Shown piece by piece: positions 7,993-17,471 of a stretch of 64,000 nucleotides of DNA. The stretch comes from PALSA-610 sp038239145. Its GTDB lineage: Bacteria > Actinomycetota > Acidimicrobiia > IMCC26256 > PALSA-610. Location of the stretch: contig JBBSFB010000020.1 in the NCBI GenBank assembly GCA_038239145.1, positions 1 through 64,000 on the forward strand. Direction: 5' to 3'. The notes below the pieces were generated by a model. That model ran no database searches. It saw nothing but the letters and a program-made list of their open reading frames with translations, and was not told the DNA's origin. Every line of letters starts with the position of its first letter. The stretch's first letter is position 1. Both the position numbers and the translations under genes were made by a program.

Positions 7993-9864
7993 TCATCCTG
8001 CGCCGACGATCAGCGTCCCGTGCGAGATCCGCCGGGTCGTCGGAGTGTTCGTGCGCACGAACACGTTGCCGGCCGCGTCGACGACCCGGTAGCCGCCCGG
8101 AGTGGTCACGATGCCCGCGGTCAGCGCCCGCAACGGCAACGGCGAATTCCCTTTGTACGCGGCGTCGCCGAAGCCGTACACCTGGCCGACGAGAGTCACG
8201 AGCCAGTAGCCCCGACCGTCAGGCGTCGACGCCATGCCGACAATCGGGAACGCCGGCGGGGCACCACCGGTCGACCCGAAGAAGCGGGCGTCACCGAACC
8301 CGAACAGCCCACCGTCAGTCGCGACGAACCAGTAGCCGCGACCGGTGGGCGACGACGTCATGCCCGTGATCGGCTTGTTCAGCCGGATGTTTCCCGTCGA
8401 ACCGTAGAAGCGCGCATCGCCGAACGAGAAGATCCCACCGTCGCGCGCGACGAGCCAGTAACCGCGGCCCGTCGGCGTCGCCGCAATCCCGACGATCGGC
8501 TGATTGAGGTGCGCCGCGCCCATCGACCCGTAGAACGCCGCATCGCCGTATGCGTAGATGCCGCCGTCGGCGGATGCGATCCACGCGCCGCGAGCCGTCG
8601 GGGTGCGAGCGACGCCGACCGCAACGTTGGTGACGAGACGGCCGAAGCCCGCTCCGCCGTCGATGGTGCTTACGCGTCCGTGCGCATCGACCGCAAAGGT
8701 GGGCGTCCACGGAGACACTCCGGGCGAGCTGCTTGGTCTCGGCGCCGCACTCGGCGGCGACGGAAGGTGGACCGACACGAACCGCGGCCCAAGCAGCAGA
8801 CCGTCGCGTTTCGCCTCGGACGGATCGAAGCTGTTGACGTTGTACGAGCCGAGGAAACCGCCGTCGGCCAGGCGCGCCGTCGCGAGCACAACCGGGTTGT
8901 ACGTATACGACTGTTGGTACGTGAAGCCCGGCACGAACGACGAGGGCGGTTCCGGAACGGAGAAGACCATCCCCAGGTCCTGCCACGGTCCGGCCGGATT
9001 CGGCGAGAACCACGCCTCGACTGGCGGACCGATGATGTTGATGGTCTTCGTGATCAACAAGAAGCCGTTGCCGTACCGCTGCACGTCGGTGTTGCTGACT
9101 GCGGCACTCAGGACGGGGGTCGCCGCGTTCGGGTCGGCGACCCAGTTCGGGCCCGACGCATACCGCCACGCGCTCGGAACCATGATCTGGTTCTCGGGCA
9201 CCCGCGCCGCGTACATGTCGCTCGCGAAGCAGAACGGGCACGTGCGCGTCTGCGGGGCGTACGTGTAGATGTACCCGCCGTCGTACACGGCGCCGTTACC
9301 GAACACGCGTTTCGCCATCCACGGGATCGGCGTCAGCCGCGCCAACTTCAGGGAAGGAAGGTCGAACTCGGCGACGACCGCGCCGAGCGAGGCACCGAAG
9401 GTCCCACTCGCCCGCAACCGTTGCATGAAGACGTAGAGGCGAGAACCCACCACCACCGACGCACCCGGCCAGTAGAACGATCCGTCCTGCTGCGGCGGCA
9501 CTACCCAGCTCCGCAGCCCCGCGCCCGTGTGATTTAAGAGCGTGAAGCAGTTGCCGGATTGCACCCAAGCCGAGTTGTTCCCGAAACCCTCGATGGTTCC
9601 CGCGCTCCCTCCGGGCCGGACGCCGTAGTACGCAGTGTCGCCGAGCACGTAGAAGTTCCGACCGTCGGGAAGCCGGATCCCCGACGTGATGTCACCGATG
9701 CCGAACGAACCGTCGCGGCTGTTCGTGAGGGCCTGGTAGTCGGCGGCCGAGGTCGGGATCCGGCTCAGGCAACGACTTGTGTCCGCATGCGCGGCGGCCG
9801 CGCCCGCGACTACTGCGATCGTCGAGAGCGTCAGCATCGCGAGTAGTAGCCGCGCCTTCTTCAC
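7993..9864 (-). CDS. Secreted beta-propeller-like protein with 42-residue GYW repeats
   Basis: About 623 residues from GTG 9864, chosen because it places a clean signal peptide first ('VKKARLLLAMLTLSTIAVV', then Ala-rich and cleavage near AHADTS). The frame is open further upstream without sensible sequence. Residues ~30-400 have aromatic- and Gly-rich strands ('LPDGRNFYVLGDTAYYG') like five-bladed glycan-handling propellers (DUF4185/DUF5005-like; tentative). The C-terminal ~220 residues contain at least four repeats of the form 'GYWLVARDGGIFSFGDARFYGS'. Predicted extracellular. A second gene (23653-24894) and a remnant (57083-57355) share the repeat. Function unknown; cell-surface or carbohydrate binding is a guess. 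Confidence 0.8.
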   Translation of the reverse strand: MKKARLLLAMLTLSTIAVVAGAAAAHADTSRCLSRIPTSAADYQALTNSRDGSFGIGDITSGIRLPDGRNFYVLGDTAYYGVRPGGSAGTIEGFGNNSAWVQSGNCFTLLNHTGAGLRSWVVPPQQDGSFYWPGASVVVGSRLYVFMQRLRASGTFGASLGAVVAEFDLPSLKLARLTPIPWMAKRVFGNGAVYDGGYIYTYAPQTRTCPFCFASDMYAARVPENQIMVPSAWRYASGPNWVADPNAATPVLSAAVSNTDVQRYGNGFLLITKTINIIGPPVEAWFSPNPAGPWQDLGMVFSVPEPPSSFVPGFTYQQSYTYNPVVLATARLADGGFLGSYNVNSFDPSEAKRDGLLLGPRFVSVHLPSPPSAAPRPSSSPGVSPWTPTFAVDAHGRVSTIDGGAGFGRLVTNVAVGVARTPTARGAWIASADGGIYAYGDAAFYGSMGAAHLNQPIVGIAATPTGRGYWLVARDGGIFSFGDARFYGSTGNIRLNKPITGMTSSPTGRGYWFVATDGGLFGFGDARFFGSTGGAPPAFPIVGMASTPDGRGYWLVTLVGQVYGFGDAAYKGNSPLPLRALTAGIVTTPGGYRVVDAAGNVFVRTNTPTTRRISHGTLIVGAG

Positions 9865-10312
9865 ACGATCCTCGTTTCGCCCCCCCCGGTACGAAGCGCC
9901 AGAGCGTAGATCACCGCGCGCGCGATGTTCCGTCGGCCTATACCGGTTGCGGAGTCTCCGCAGCGACGACGAGCGTGCGATCGTCGACGTCAGGCGAAAC
10001 CGAGCTCGCGCCATCGGCTGCGCTGCGCAGCGAGCGCCCGTTCCATTCAGCCGCGTTGGCGTCGTCGCGAGCCACGCGAGATCCGGCCCCGCGGCACCGG
10101 GCGGATCAGTCCATGCGACATCGGAAGTCGTTCATGACGATTCTTCACCGCGGCTTCCAGCTGTTCCCGGTCGAGGAGGTCAGCGGGAACGGCGTCTCAC
10201 AGGCGTGCTCGCGGGCACGCTCCTGCGATCGCCGCGTGCGAGCGCGCGACGCAGCCGCGCGCGCATCGCCGAATTCCTTCATCACAAGAAGGTGTTGATG
10301 CGTCTCTGAGCC
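9865..10312. other. 450-nt gap with no assignable gene
   Basis: Lies between the start of the secreted repeat protein and a dead SDR gene. Short frames exist on both strands but are Arg/Ala/Ser-rich and match nothing. The first ~20 nt hold a C8 run at about 9880-9888. The promoter of the repeat-protein gene must lie in the right-hand part on the minus strand, but I see no consensus elements. The gap may be decayed sequence, since a pseudogene abuts it. Confidence 0.4.
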
Positions 10313-10560
10313 TCAGGCGGTCGCACCGCCGTCGACGACACACGCGGCACCGGTACTCATCGCGGCTTCCTGAGAGGCCGGGAACGCGATCACACCAGCG
10401 ATCTCGGCCGGCTCCGACTTTGCGCGGGATCACCGCGTCGGCCCGCGTGAACAACGAGAGATCGGCATCGTCGGGAATCGTCATCGCGTCGAGGACACTC
10501 CGGCGATGTTCGCGAGCACGTGCAACTTGCCGAACGACAAGGGCCCGTAATCGGCTGCGG
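10313..10560 (-). pseudogene. Short-chain dehydrogenase pseudogene (internal deletion plus frameshift)
   Basis: Two pieces of an SDR are readable on the minus strand. Near 10530-10560 'FGKLHVLANIAGV' matches the conserved NNAG block. From about 10420 down to the TGA at 10313-10315, 'SEPAEIAGVIAFPASQEAA' then 'STGAACVVDGGATA' is the canonical SDR C-terminus. Between them roughly 100 residues, including the catalytic S-Y-K, are missing. A one-base shift near 10400-10410, at an AAAG stretch, is needed to join 'LFTRADAVIPRK' to the C-terminus. The N-terminal NAD-binding motif is also absent. Clearly non-functional. It constrains the start of the next gene, which must begin downstream. Confidence 0.7.
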
Positions 10561-10629
10561 AGTACAGGTGTCGCGACCCAGGGGTGGCTGCACCCCGCAA
10601 GCGCGGGTGGTGTCCCGCTTGCCGATGTC

Positions 10630-13131
10630 GTGACCGCAGCCGAGACTGCCGCAGTGGGGCTCGCACGGTTTCGACTCGGGACGGAACGACGGCACGCAAC
10701 GCGATGGATCGGCGCCCTGTTCCTCATCGCGCTGGCCGTCACTGCGGCGCTGCTCGCGGCGCAGGCCGCACGCCGGACCGAGACCGCCTTTGCCCGGGGT
10801 CTTGCCACAGGAAACGCGTCGAACGCGGTCGTCAGCGCCAACGCACTGGGTTCGAACCCGGCGCAGACCGTGCAGCTGCGCGAGCATGGAATGCACGTGC
10901 TCGACAATCTGGATCGGGCACCCATCGTCACGGGCCACGGCCGCTTCGGCGGCATCACGCTGTATCGGGTCGTCAACGGGCAGGTCGACCACCGCCTCGA
11001 CGTCGGGTCGGCGTTCGGCCTCGTCGCGTACGACAACGTAGCGGGACGAACGATCGAGACGCTACGACTCCATTCGGGCCGTCTCGCCGATCCGGAGCGC
11101 TCCGACGAGATCACGATCAGCTCCGCGACCGCGCGGACGACCGGATGGCGCGTCGGCACCCACGTCAGCGATCTGTTCGAGTTCGACGTCGACGCGTACG
11201 ACTTCGCGACGGGTACACCCCGACTCGATCGGGCGAAACAGCTGTCGCTGAACGTCGTCGGGATCGGCGAGCTCCCCAACGAGCTCTTGTTGACGCCCGC
11301 GTTGCGCGTACCGCGCGTGTTCCTCACACCCGCGTTCCAACGTCGCTACCCCAACTCGACCTTCTACATCAACGAGATGATCCGCCTCCGGCCCGGCACC
11401 GGCGTCACAGCGCTGCGCGCCGCGGTCGGCACGTCGAACCTGATCGCTCCCGACGTCGGAATGACTGTCGCTCCGACCGACGACGGGCTCGGCAAGGTCG
11501 AGAGCGCGAACGATCCGCTGATCCGTGGGCTGTGGGCCATCGCCGCGCTCGCGGCGCTCGTCGGTCTGTTCCTCGTGGCCCAGTCGCTCGGCCAATCACT
11601 GGCCACGAGAGCCGACGACCACGCACAGTTCCGAGCGCTGGGGGCGACGCGCCGGCAACGGCTCTCGATGGAGGTGCCGTCCCTCCTACTCGTTGCACTC
11701 GGCGCCGCGCTCGTCGGCGCGCTCCTGGGCTTCCTGTTCTCGCCACTCACACCGATCGGCGCCGCGCGCGATGCGGAGCCACGCCCCGGCATGTCGATCG
11801 ACGTCGGGCTCACCGTCGCCGCGATCGCGTTGACCGTCGTGGGCGTGCTCGTGGCCGCGCTGCCCGCGTTGCTGCGGCTCGTCAACAGTTCCGCGTTGCC
11901 GGGTCCGGCCGCGGTCGAACGCAGGGAGCAACGGTCTCACATCGCCGACCTCGAGGCGCGCCGCGGCCTCGGTGTTCCCGCGGTCGTCGGCACCCGGCTC
12001 GCGTTCCAGGCCGGCCGCGGACGAACCGCGACACCGGTGCGGAGCGTCCTCGCCAGCCTGATCCTTGTCATCGCGGCGGTGACGGCGACCGTTGCCTTCG
12101 GCACCAATCTCGGTCATTGGACGATTACGCCGCGCCTGTACGGCTGGAACTGGAGCGCGGCGGTGGGGTCGAACTTCGGCGCGATCCCGCCGGAGGCCCA
12201 ACCGGCGGTCGAGCATTTCCCGAATGTGACCGCGGCGAGCGCGCTCAACGTCGGGACCCTCACGGTGGCCGGCCACGCGATCCCGGCCATCGGTATCGAC
12301 CGGCTGTGGGCCTCGCTCGCGCCGGACATCAACGCCGGACGGCTCCCGAACGACTCCAAGGAGATCGTCTTCGGGGCCCGGACGCTGCGCCGGATCCACG
12401 CGCACATCGGCGATCACGTCCAGGCGACGGTCGGAACGACACAGGTCGACCTGACGATCGTGGGCACCACCACGTTCCCCGCGTTCGGCAACGAGCGATT
12501 CGGCGAAACCGGACTCGGCACCGGCGCGCTCGGGACCGCGTCGCTGTTCCCGGTACACGACGAGTCCGTGCCCGACGGCCGTTACAACTACCTGCTCTTG
12601 CGATTCGCACCGGGCACCGAGGCCGCGGCCGCGCACGATCTGCGGGCTCACCTGGCGAAGGAAGGTTGTGCCGACACCTCGTGCGTGATGACGGACAGCC
12701 GCCCGGCCGAGATCGACGGCTACCGCAACGCGCGGGGCCTTCCACTAGTCATCGGTATCGTCCTCATCCTGTTCCTGGTCGCCACGCTGGTACACGCGCT
12801 CGTCAGCACGATGCGCCGACGGACGAGTGATCTCGCCGTGCTCCGCGCGTTGGGATGCACCCCACGCGAGCTCGTCGCAGCCCTGCGCTGGCAAGGGCTC
12901 GTGCTTACCGTGTCGGCGCTCGTCGTCGGGATCCCTTCGGGTCTCGTCGCCGGGCACCTCGCGTGGAGCGCGTTCGCGTCACGCATCGGGATCGCTCCGA
13001 ACGACACCCTGCCGGGGCTGACACTCCTGGTCGGAATCGTCGCGCTCATCGCGATCACCACCGCGGTTGCCGCGATCGTGGGGAGCAGGGTGCCGTCGAC
13101 AATCCGACGGCACCGCTTCGCCGCCTCCTGA
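10630..13131 (+). CDS. FtsX-like ABC transporter permease (orphan, MacB type)
   Basis: About 833 residues. One N-terminal helix ('WIGALFLIALAVTAALLAAQ'), a large extracytoplasmic domain, three helices around residues 290-420, a second extracytoplasmic domain and three final helices. Two FtsX cores are visible: 'AQFRALGATRRQRLSMEVPS' and 'SDLAVLRALGCTPRELVAALR', each a coupling segment before the helix block. The frame opens at 10420, but that region overlaps an SDR remnant, so GTG 10630 is the likely start (TTG 10618 also possible). No ATPase subunit is adjacent, which is unusual; the partner must be encoded elsewhere or lost. Probable role is lipid, peptide or lipoprotein export. Confidence 0.8.
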   Translation: MTAAETAAVGLARFRLGTERRHATRWIGALFLIALAVTAALLAAQAARRTETAFARGLATGNASNAVVSANALGSNPAQTVQLREHGMHVLDNLDRAPIVTGHGRFGGITLYRVVNGQVDHRLDVGSAFGLVAYDNVAGRTIETLRLHSGRLADPERSDEITISSATARTTGWRVGTHVSDLFEFDVDAYDFATGTPRLDRAKQLSLNVVGIGELPNELLLTPALRVPRVFLTPAFQRRYPNSTFYINEMIRLRPGTGVTALRAAVGTSNLIAPDVGMTVAPTDDGLGKVESANDPLIRGLWAIAALAALVGLFLVAQSLGQSLATRADDHAQFRALGATRRQRLSMEVPSLLLVALGAALVGALLGFLFSPLTPIGAARDAEPRPGMSIDVGLTVAAIALTVVGVLVAALPALLRLVNSSALPGPAAVERREQRSHIADLEARRGLGVPAVVGTRLAFQAGRGRTATPVRSVLASLILVIAAVTATVAFGTNLGHWTITPRLYGWNWSAAVGSNFGAIPPEAQPAVEHFPNVTAASALNVGTLTVAGHAIPAIGIDRLWASLAPDINAGRLPNDSKEIVFGARTLRRIHAHIGDHVQATVGTTQVDLTIVGTTTFPAFGNERFGETGLGTGALGTASLFPVHDESVPDGRYNYLLLRFAPGTEAAAAHDLRAHLAKEGCADTSCVMTDSRPAEIDGYRNARGLPLVIGIVLILFLVATLVHALVSTMRRRTSDLAVLRALGCTPRELVAALRWQGLVLTVSALVVGIPSGLVAGHLAWSAFASRIGIAPNDTLPGLTLLVGIVALIAITTAVAAIVGSRVPSTIRRHRFAAS

Positions 13132-13171
13132 CCATCGTGCCACCGCGCTCGCCGGCGTGTAGAACGTCGGC

Positions 13172-13468
13172 GTGATCATCGTGATCGGAAGCGTCCAAGC
13201 CCAGCCCGACTCGCGCGGCGCGGTGGTCCGCCTCGGGCTCGAACACGTCCGCCGCTCGCGCAACGAGCCCGGATGCCTGCTGCACTCGATCCATCACGAC
13301 GTCGAGGATCCGAACCGCCTGGTGTTCATCGAGCACTGGGCCGATCGCGCCGCGCTCGACACGCACTTCCAGGTACCGGAGTCGGGCGCGTTCGTCGCCG
13401 GCTTGCGCGGCCTCACGTCGGCCGCGCCCACGATCGAGATCTACGAGTCGACGCAGCTCGCGTTCTGA
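13172..13468 (+). CDS. Antibiotic biosynthesis monooxygenase (ABM) domain protein
   Basis: 98 residues, one ferredoxin-like ABM domain (PF03992). 'EPGCLLHSIHHDVEDPNRLVFIEHWAD' followed by 'LDTHFQVP' is the characteristic core, with the E-x-W on the central strand. Such proteins are cofactor-free monooxygenases or heme/quinone-handling dimers, often stress-linked. GTG start at 13172. Its 3' end overlaps the convergent MarR gene by 28 nt, an unusually long convergent overlap. Confidence 0.85.
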   Translation: MIIVIGSVQAQPDSRGAVVRLGLEHVRRSRNEPGCLLHSIHHDVEDPNRLVFIEHWADRAALDTHFQVPESGAFVAGLRGLTSAAPTIEIYESTQLAF

Positions 13469-13965
13469 TCGAGCGGGGGGCGCTGGTCGCGCGCCACCAT
13501 GTCGGCCGTAAGGATGTCTTCGAGCACCTCGCGCATCACGTCGAGCTTGTCGCGGCCGACAAGCTCTGCCCACTCGTCCTCGATGCGCAGCCAGCGGGCC
13601 CGACCCTCCTCGAGCCGCACCTCGCCCGCGTCGGTCAGGAGCAACACCCGCGCCCGACCGTCACTCGGGTGCGGGGCGCGCCGGACGGTCCCCGACTTCT
13701 CCAGCATCGCGACCACTTCGGAGGCCGATTGTTTCGTGATCCCGAGGTGGCGGCCCAGCTCTACGGTCGTCACGTCGTCGCGGCCGGCCAGGTAGCGGGC
13801 GGCGAGCCCGTGCACCGGCGTCATCGACGAGTTCCCCGGCGGTTTCTCGGCCCGCACGCTGTCGACGATGGCTTTCGCGGCCCGGATCAACAGCACGACG
13901 AGCTCGTCGCGTGACTCGCCGGCGCCGTCAGCAGCGGAATCGAGCGCGCTTCGGGGGCCGGACAC
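13441..13965 (-). CDS. MarR family transcriptional regulator
   Basis: 174 residues. Winged helix in the middle: 'VTTVELGRHLGITKQSASEVVAMLEKSGTV' then the wing 'RAPHPSDGRARVLLLTD', with the conserved D-x-R of MarR. Helical N- and C-terminal arms would form the dimer. ATG at 13965. It is divergent from an MMPL transporter gene, 129 nt between starts, so it very probably represses that exporter in response to a phenolic or similar ligand. This is a common arrangement and is inferred here. Confidence 0.9.
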   Translation of the reverse strand: MSGPRSALDSAADGAGESRDELVVLLIRAAKAIVDSVRAEKPPGNSSMTPVHGLAARYLAGRDDVTTVELGRHLGITKQSASEVVAMLEKSGTVRRAPHPSDGRARVLLLTDAGEVRLEEGRARWLRIEDEWAELVGRDKLDVMREVLEDILTADMVARDQRPPLDQNASCVDS

Positions 13966-13970
13966 GGCAC

Positions 13971-13994
13971 CGAGTATAGTCAGGTACCCTTACC
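13971..13994. promoter_or_regulatory. Candidate MarR operator/promoter region
   Basis: In the MarR-MMPL divergent gap, a TATAGT hexamer (13975-13980) could be a -10 element. It is followed directly by a short dyad, GGTA-CCCT-TACC, at 13983-13994. MarR operators usually overlap such promoter elements. The half-sites are only 4 nt, so the call is weak. Confidence 0.3.
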
Positions 13995-14094
13995 ATCACG
14001 GTGAGGCAACGGCTCCTCCGTACGGTTCTGAATTACCTCGAACGCTGCACTCCCCCTCGACACCACGCTCCTTCCCCCCGGAGGCCTTCCCCTC

Positions 14095-16293
14095 ATGTCG
14101 CCTCGCGCCCTCGCTCGCTTCTGTTATCGCCGTCGCCGTCTGGTCGTCGTGTTCTGGCTCGTCGCTCTTGTCGGCGTGAACGTGCTCTCCGCCGCGGTGG
14201 GGACGAACTTCACGACCAACTTCAGCGCACCCAACACCGAATCGACGCGGGCCACGAACCTGCTCGGCGCGAACTTCAAAGCACAGTCGGGCGACAACGT
14301 CCAGGTCGTGATGAAGGGCACGCCGTCGATGCAGGATCCCGCGGTGCAACAACAAGCGAAGGCGTTCATCGCCGCGATGAGCCGCGTGCAGCACGTCACC
14401 AACGTGAGCGATCCGCTGACCACGCCCGCCAGCATCTCGAAGTCGGGGACCGTCGCACTCGCGAATGCTCAACTCGACGCCAAGTCGCAAGACATCCCGA
14501 ACTCCGTCGGCAAGCAGATGATCACGCTGGCCGAGCGGCACACGACCTCGCAGCTCGAAGTCCGGCTCGGCGGGCAGCTCATCCAGCAGTCGGAGCGGAA
14601 CGCGCCGCCGTCGAGCGAGGGCATCGGCATCCTCGCCGCCATCCTCATCCTCCTCATCGCCTTCGGCTCGGTCCTCGCGATGGCCCTCCCGATCATCGTC
14701 GCCCTCGCCGGCATCGCGGTCGGGCTGCCCGTCATCGGGCTGCTCACCCACGTCTATCCGCTGCAGAGCTTCGCGACGACGTTGGCGACCATGATCGGCA
14801 TCGGCGTCGGGATCGACTACGCGTTGTTCGTCGTCACCCGCTACCGCCAGGGCCTGCAGGCGGGACTCGGCCCCGAAGAAGCGGTCGTCACCGCCATCGA
14901 CACGTCGGGCCGGGCCGTCCTCTTCGCCGGGCTCACGGTCATCATCGCCCTCCTCGGCATGTTGGCGATCGGCCTGTCGTTCATCAGTGGCCTCGGCATC
15001 GGAGCGGCTGCGGTGGTCGCGCTGACGGTCGCGGCCGCAGTCACGCTGTTGCCGGCGGTGCTCGGCTTCGTCGGCACGAACATCGACAAGCTGCGCCTGC
15101 CCTGGGTCCACAACGAAGGTGACGGCACACGCGAGACGGTGTGGCACCGCTGGAGCCGCTTCGTGCAGCGGCGCCCGTGGCTGTTGACGATCGCCGGACT
15201 CGCGATCGTGATCGCGCTCGCGGCGCCGGTGCTGTCGCTGCGCCTCGGATTCGTCGACGCGGGCAACGACGCCAAGGGCACGCAGACGCGCCAGGCCTAC
15301 GACCTGTTAGCCGAAGGCTTCGGTCCGGGCTTCAACGGACAGTTCCTCTTGGCGGTCCAGCTCCCCGCCGGCGCCGACAAGAGCGTCGACCTCGCGCGCC
15401 TGCACGACGCCCTCGTCGCCACCAAGGGCGTCGCGACCGTGCTGCCCGCGGTCAGTAATACGGCGGGAACGACCGCGGTGATCCGCCTGTATCCGACGAC
15501 CTCGCCGCAGGACGAGGCGACGAGCACCCTCTTGCACCATCTGCGCAAGGACGTGATCCCGCAAGCGACGGCCGTCTCCGGAGTGAAGGTGTACGTGGGC
15601 GGCTTCAACGCGCTTACCGACGACTTCGCGAACCTGCTCGGGCAACGATTGCCACTCTTCATCGCGGTCGTGATCCTCTTGAGCTTCCTGCTCCTGATGG
15701 CGGTGTTCCGTTCGATTCTCGTGCCGCTCAAGGCCGCGATCATGAACCTGCTGTCGATCGGCGCCGCGTACGGCGTGGTGGTGATGATCTTCCAGTACGG
15801 CTGGGGGAAGCAGCTCGTCGGGGTGAGCAAGGAAGGGCCGATTCAGGCCTTCCTCCCGATCATGATGTTCGCGATCCTGTTCGGGCTCTCGATGGACTAC
15901 GAGGTCTTCCTGCTCTCCCGTATCCGGGAGGAGTACCTGAAGAGCGGCAATAACGCGACCGCGGTGGCCGACGGCTTGTCGGCAACCGCGCGTGTGATCA
16001 CCGCGGCCGCCGCGATCATGTGCACGTTCTTCTTGTCGTTCGTGCTCGGTGACAACATCATCATCAAGCTCTTCGGGATCGGGTTCGCCGCTTCGATCTT
16101 CATCGATGCCACGTTGATCAGACTCGTGATCGTCCCGTCGACGATGGAGCTTCTGGGCGACGCCAACTGGTGGCTGCCGGGTTGGCTCGATCGAATACTC
16201 CCCCACCTCGACGTGGAGGGGCCGCAACTGACGTCGGCCGACATCGAGCCGCCGGAGATGCCCGAGCCGGCGATCAGCGGAAGCCCTCGTTGA
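14095..16293 (+). CDS. MMPL/RND family transporter
   Basis: 732 residues with the two-fold RND layout: helix 1 ('LVVVFWLVALVGVNVLSAA'), a periplasmic loop to ~residue 175, six helices, a cytoplasmic joint, then the same pattern again. Proton-relay Asp-Tyr pairs are visible in 'GIGVGIDYALFVVTRYRQGL' and 'GLSMDYEVFLLSRIREEY', the hallmark of MMPL (PF03176) proteins. Exports lipids or hydrophobic toxic compounds using the proton gradient. Ribosome site GGAGG at about 14080-14084 supports ATG 14095. Divergent MarR gene is the likely regulator. Its stop overlaps a frameshifted flavin reductase gene by 4 nt, so the two form an operon. Confidence 0.93.
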   Translation: MSPRALARFCYRRRRLVVVFWLVALVGVNVLSAAVGTNFTTNFSAPNTESTRATNLLGANFKAQSGDNVQVVMKGTPSMQDPAVQQQAKAFIAAMSRVQHVTNVSDPLTTPASISKSGTVALANAQLDAKSQDIPNSVGKQMITLAERHTTSQLEVRLGGQLIQQSERNAPPSSEGIGILAAILILLIAFGSVLAMALPIIVALAGIAVGLPVIGLLTHVYPLQSFATTLATMIGIGVGIDYALFVVTRYRQGLQAGLGPEEAVVTAIDTSGRAVLFAGLTVIIALLGMLAIGLSFISGLGIGAAAVVALTVAAAVTLLPAVLGFVGTNIDKLRLPWVHNEGDGTRETVWHRWSRFVQRRPWLLTIAGLAIVIALAAPVLSLRLGFVDAGNDAKGTQTRQAYDLLAEGFGPGFNGQFLLAVQLPAGADKSVDLARLHDALVATKGVATVLPAVSNTAGTTAVIRLYPTTSPQDEATSTLLHHLRKDVIPQATAVSGVKVYVGGFNALTDDFANLLGQRLPLFIAVVILLSFLLLMAVFRSILVPLKAAIMNLLSIGAAYGVVVMIFQYGWGKQLVGVSKEGPIQAFLPIMMFAILFGLSMDYEVFLLSRIREEYLKSGNNATAVADGLSATARVITAAAAIMCTFFLSFVLGDNIIIKLFGIGFAASIFIDATLIRLVIVPSTMELLGDANWWLPGWLDRILPHLDVEGPQLTSADIEPPEMPEPAISGSPR

Positions 16294-16881
16294 TCCGCAT
16301 CCAGGTCGTGCTCGGGAGCACGCGCGAGAACCGCTTCAGCGAGCGCGCCGCGCTGTGGGTCGCGGATGGGCTCGAGGCGCGCGGCGACATGGAGGTGGAG
16401 GTCGTCGACCTCCGCGACCACCCGTTGCCGTTCTTCGACGGCCTGGCGCCCGCACGCACGCGGCGCGACTACCCGTCGGCGGAGACGCGTCGGTTCGGGG
16501 AGCCCATTTGATAGGGCCGACGGCTTCGTCATCGTGACGCCCGACTACAACCATGGATATTCGGCTGTGCTGAAGAACGCGATCGACCACACGTTCGTCG
16601 AATGGCGGCACAAGCCGGTGACGTTCGTCGCGTGGGGCAACGTCGGCGGTGCTCGCGCCGTCGAGCAGTTGCGGCTGGTGATGGTCGAGCTGGAGATGGC
16701 CCCGCTCCGCCACGCCGTGCACATCCTTCCGGACGTGCTGGTTCCGGCATTGCGGGCCGAGGTGTTCGAGCCGTCGACGCGCGAACCGCTCGCGCCGAAG
16801 CTCGCGCTCATGGGTGACGATCTGCACTGGTGGGCCACGGCGCTCGCCACCGCGCGCACAGCCGATTCGCCAGCCGGGTAA
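16290..16881 (+). pseudogene. NADPH-dependent FMN reductase, frameshifted
   Basis: Frame one begins at TTG 16290 ('IRIQVVLGSTRENRFSERAA', the FMN phosphate-binding start of flavodoxin-like reductases) and stops at 16509-16511 after 'RRFGEPI'. The rest continues in another frame: 'DRADGFVIVTPDYNHGYS' then 'LKNAIDH', the conserved YN-H-G block of PF03358, to a stop at 16881. Removing one T from the TTT at about 16507-16509 joins them seamlessly into a ~195-residue protein. The only lesion visible is that single base, so it is either a recent mutation or a sequencing error. Start overlaps the MMPL stop by 4 nt (coupled translation). Confidence 0.75.
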
Positions 16882-16902
16882 CGCAGCGAATGGAAACCCC
16901 GG

Positions 16903-17370
16903 TCAGTCGAGCTCGGCGAGCACCTCACCGATGATCTTGGTCGCCTCGTGCGCCGGCAACGGCTCGCCCCCTTCGGCCTCGGCGACCTCGGCCGCGAAGC
17001 CCTCGACCGAGTGGACGCCGCCCACGAGCACATGCCGTAAGGCCTGACCACTTGCTTCGGGGTCGTCGAGCGCTTCCACCGCAGGGGGGATCGCCGTTGC
17101 GTGGTCTTCGGCCTCCGCGACCGTGTGCACCAGCGTCATCGCCTCTTGGCGACCACTCGCTGTGGACACGACGGGCTCGCGGTCGGGGTTCTGCTGGAGG
17201 TCCCACTCCGCCAGTGCCTCGTCGTAGCCGCCCTCTCCGGGGTGCAGCACGCGAGTGGTCGCTTCCGAAGGTGCTTCAGCGCCCGTGTCGGCATCGTCGT
17301 CACTGTCGTGGCGCCGTTCCGCCGGCACCGGAACCACCAGTGTCCCGTCGTCGTTTCGCACGATGTCCAT
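16903..17370 (-). CDS. Hypothetical acidic protein
   Basis: 155 residues from ATG 17370 with AGG-rich leader. Acidic and low in hydrophobic residues: a 'DSDDDADTGAEAPSEATT' linker separates an N-terminal strand ('MDIVRNDDGTLVVPVP') from a helical C-terminal half rich in Glu/Ala ('HEATKIIGEVLAELD'). No signal peptide, cysteine or catalytic motif. I do not recognise the family. It is divergent from the luciferase-like gene across a gap with two strong hairpins. Confidence 0.55.
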   Translation of the reverse strand: MDIVRNDDGTLVVPVPAERRHDSDDDADTGAEAPSEATTRVLHPGEGGYDEALAEWDLQQNPDREPVVSTASGRQEAMTLVHTVAEAEDHATAIPPAVEALDDPEASGQALRHVLVGGVHSVEGFAAEVAEAEGGEPLPAHEATKIIGEVLAELD

Positions 17371-17471
17371 GGAGATACCTCTCGGTCGGCGACACACCGA
17401 ACGGCGCCGCCCATCTCTCCTACCCATTTCCGACCCGTCGCGGTCGCGAAGCGCTCTCGACCAGCGCCCGG

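Noticed and set aside
10420..10629. Longer N-terminus for the FtsX permease
   Set aside because: It would overlap the SDR remnant and lacks hydrophobic or family sequence.
10845..10865. GGTTCGAACCC, resembling a tRNA T-loop
   Set aside because: Lies inside the permease coding frame; no acceptor stem or anticodon arm can be drawn around it.
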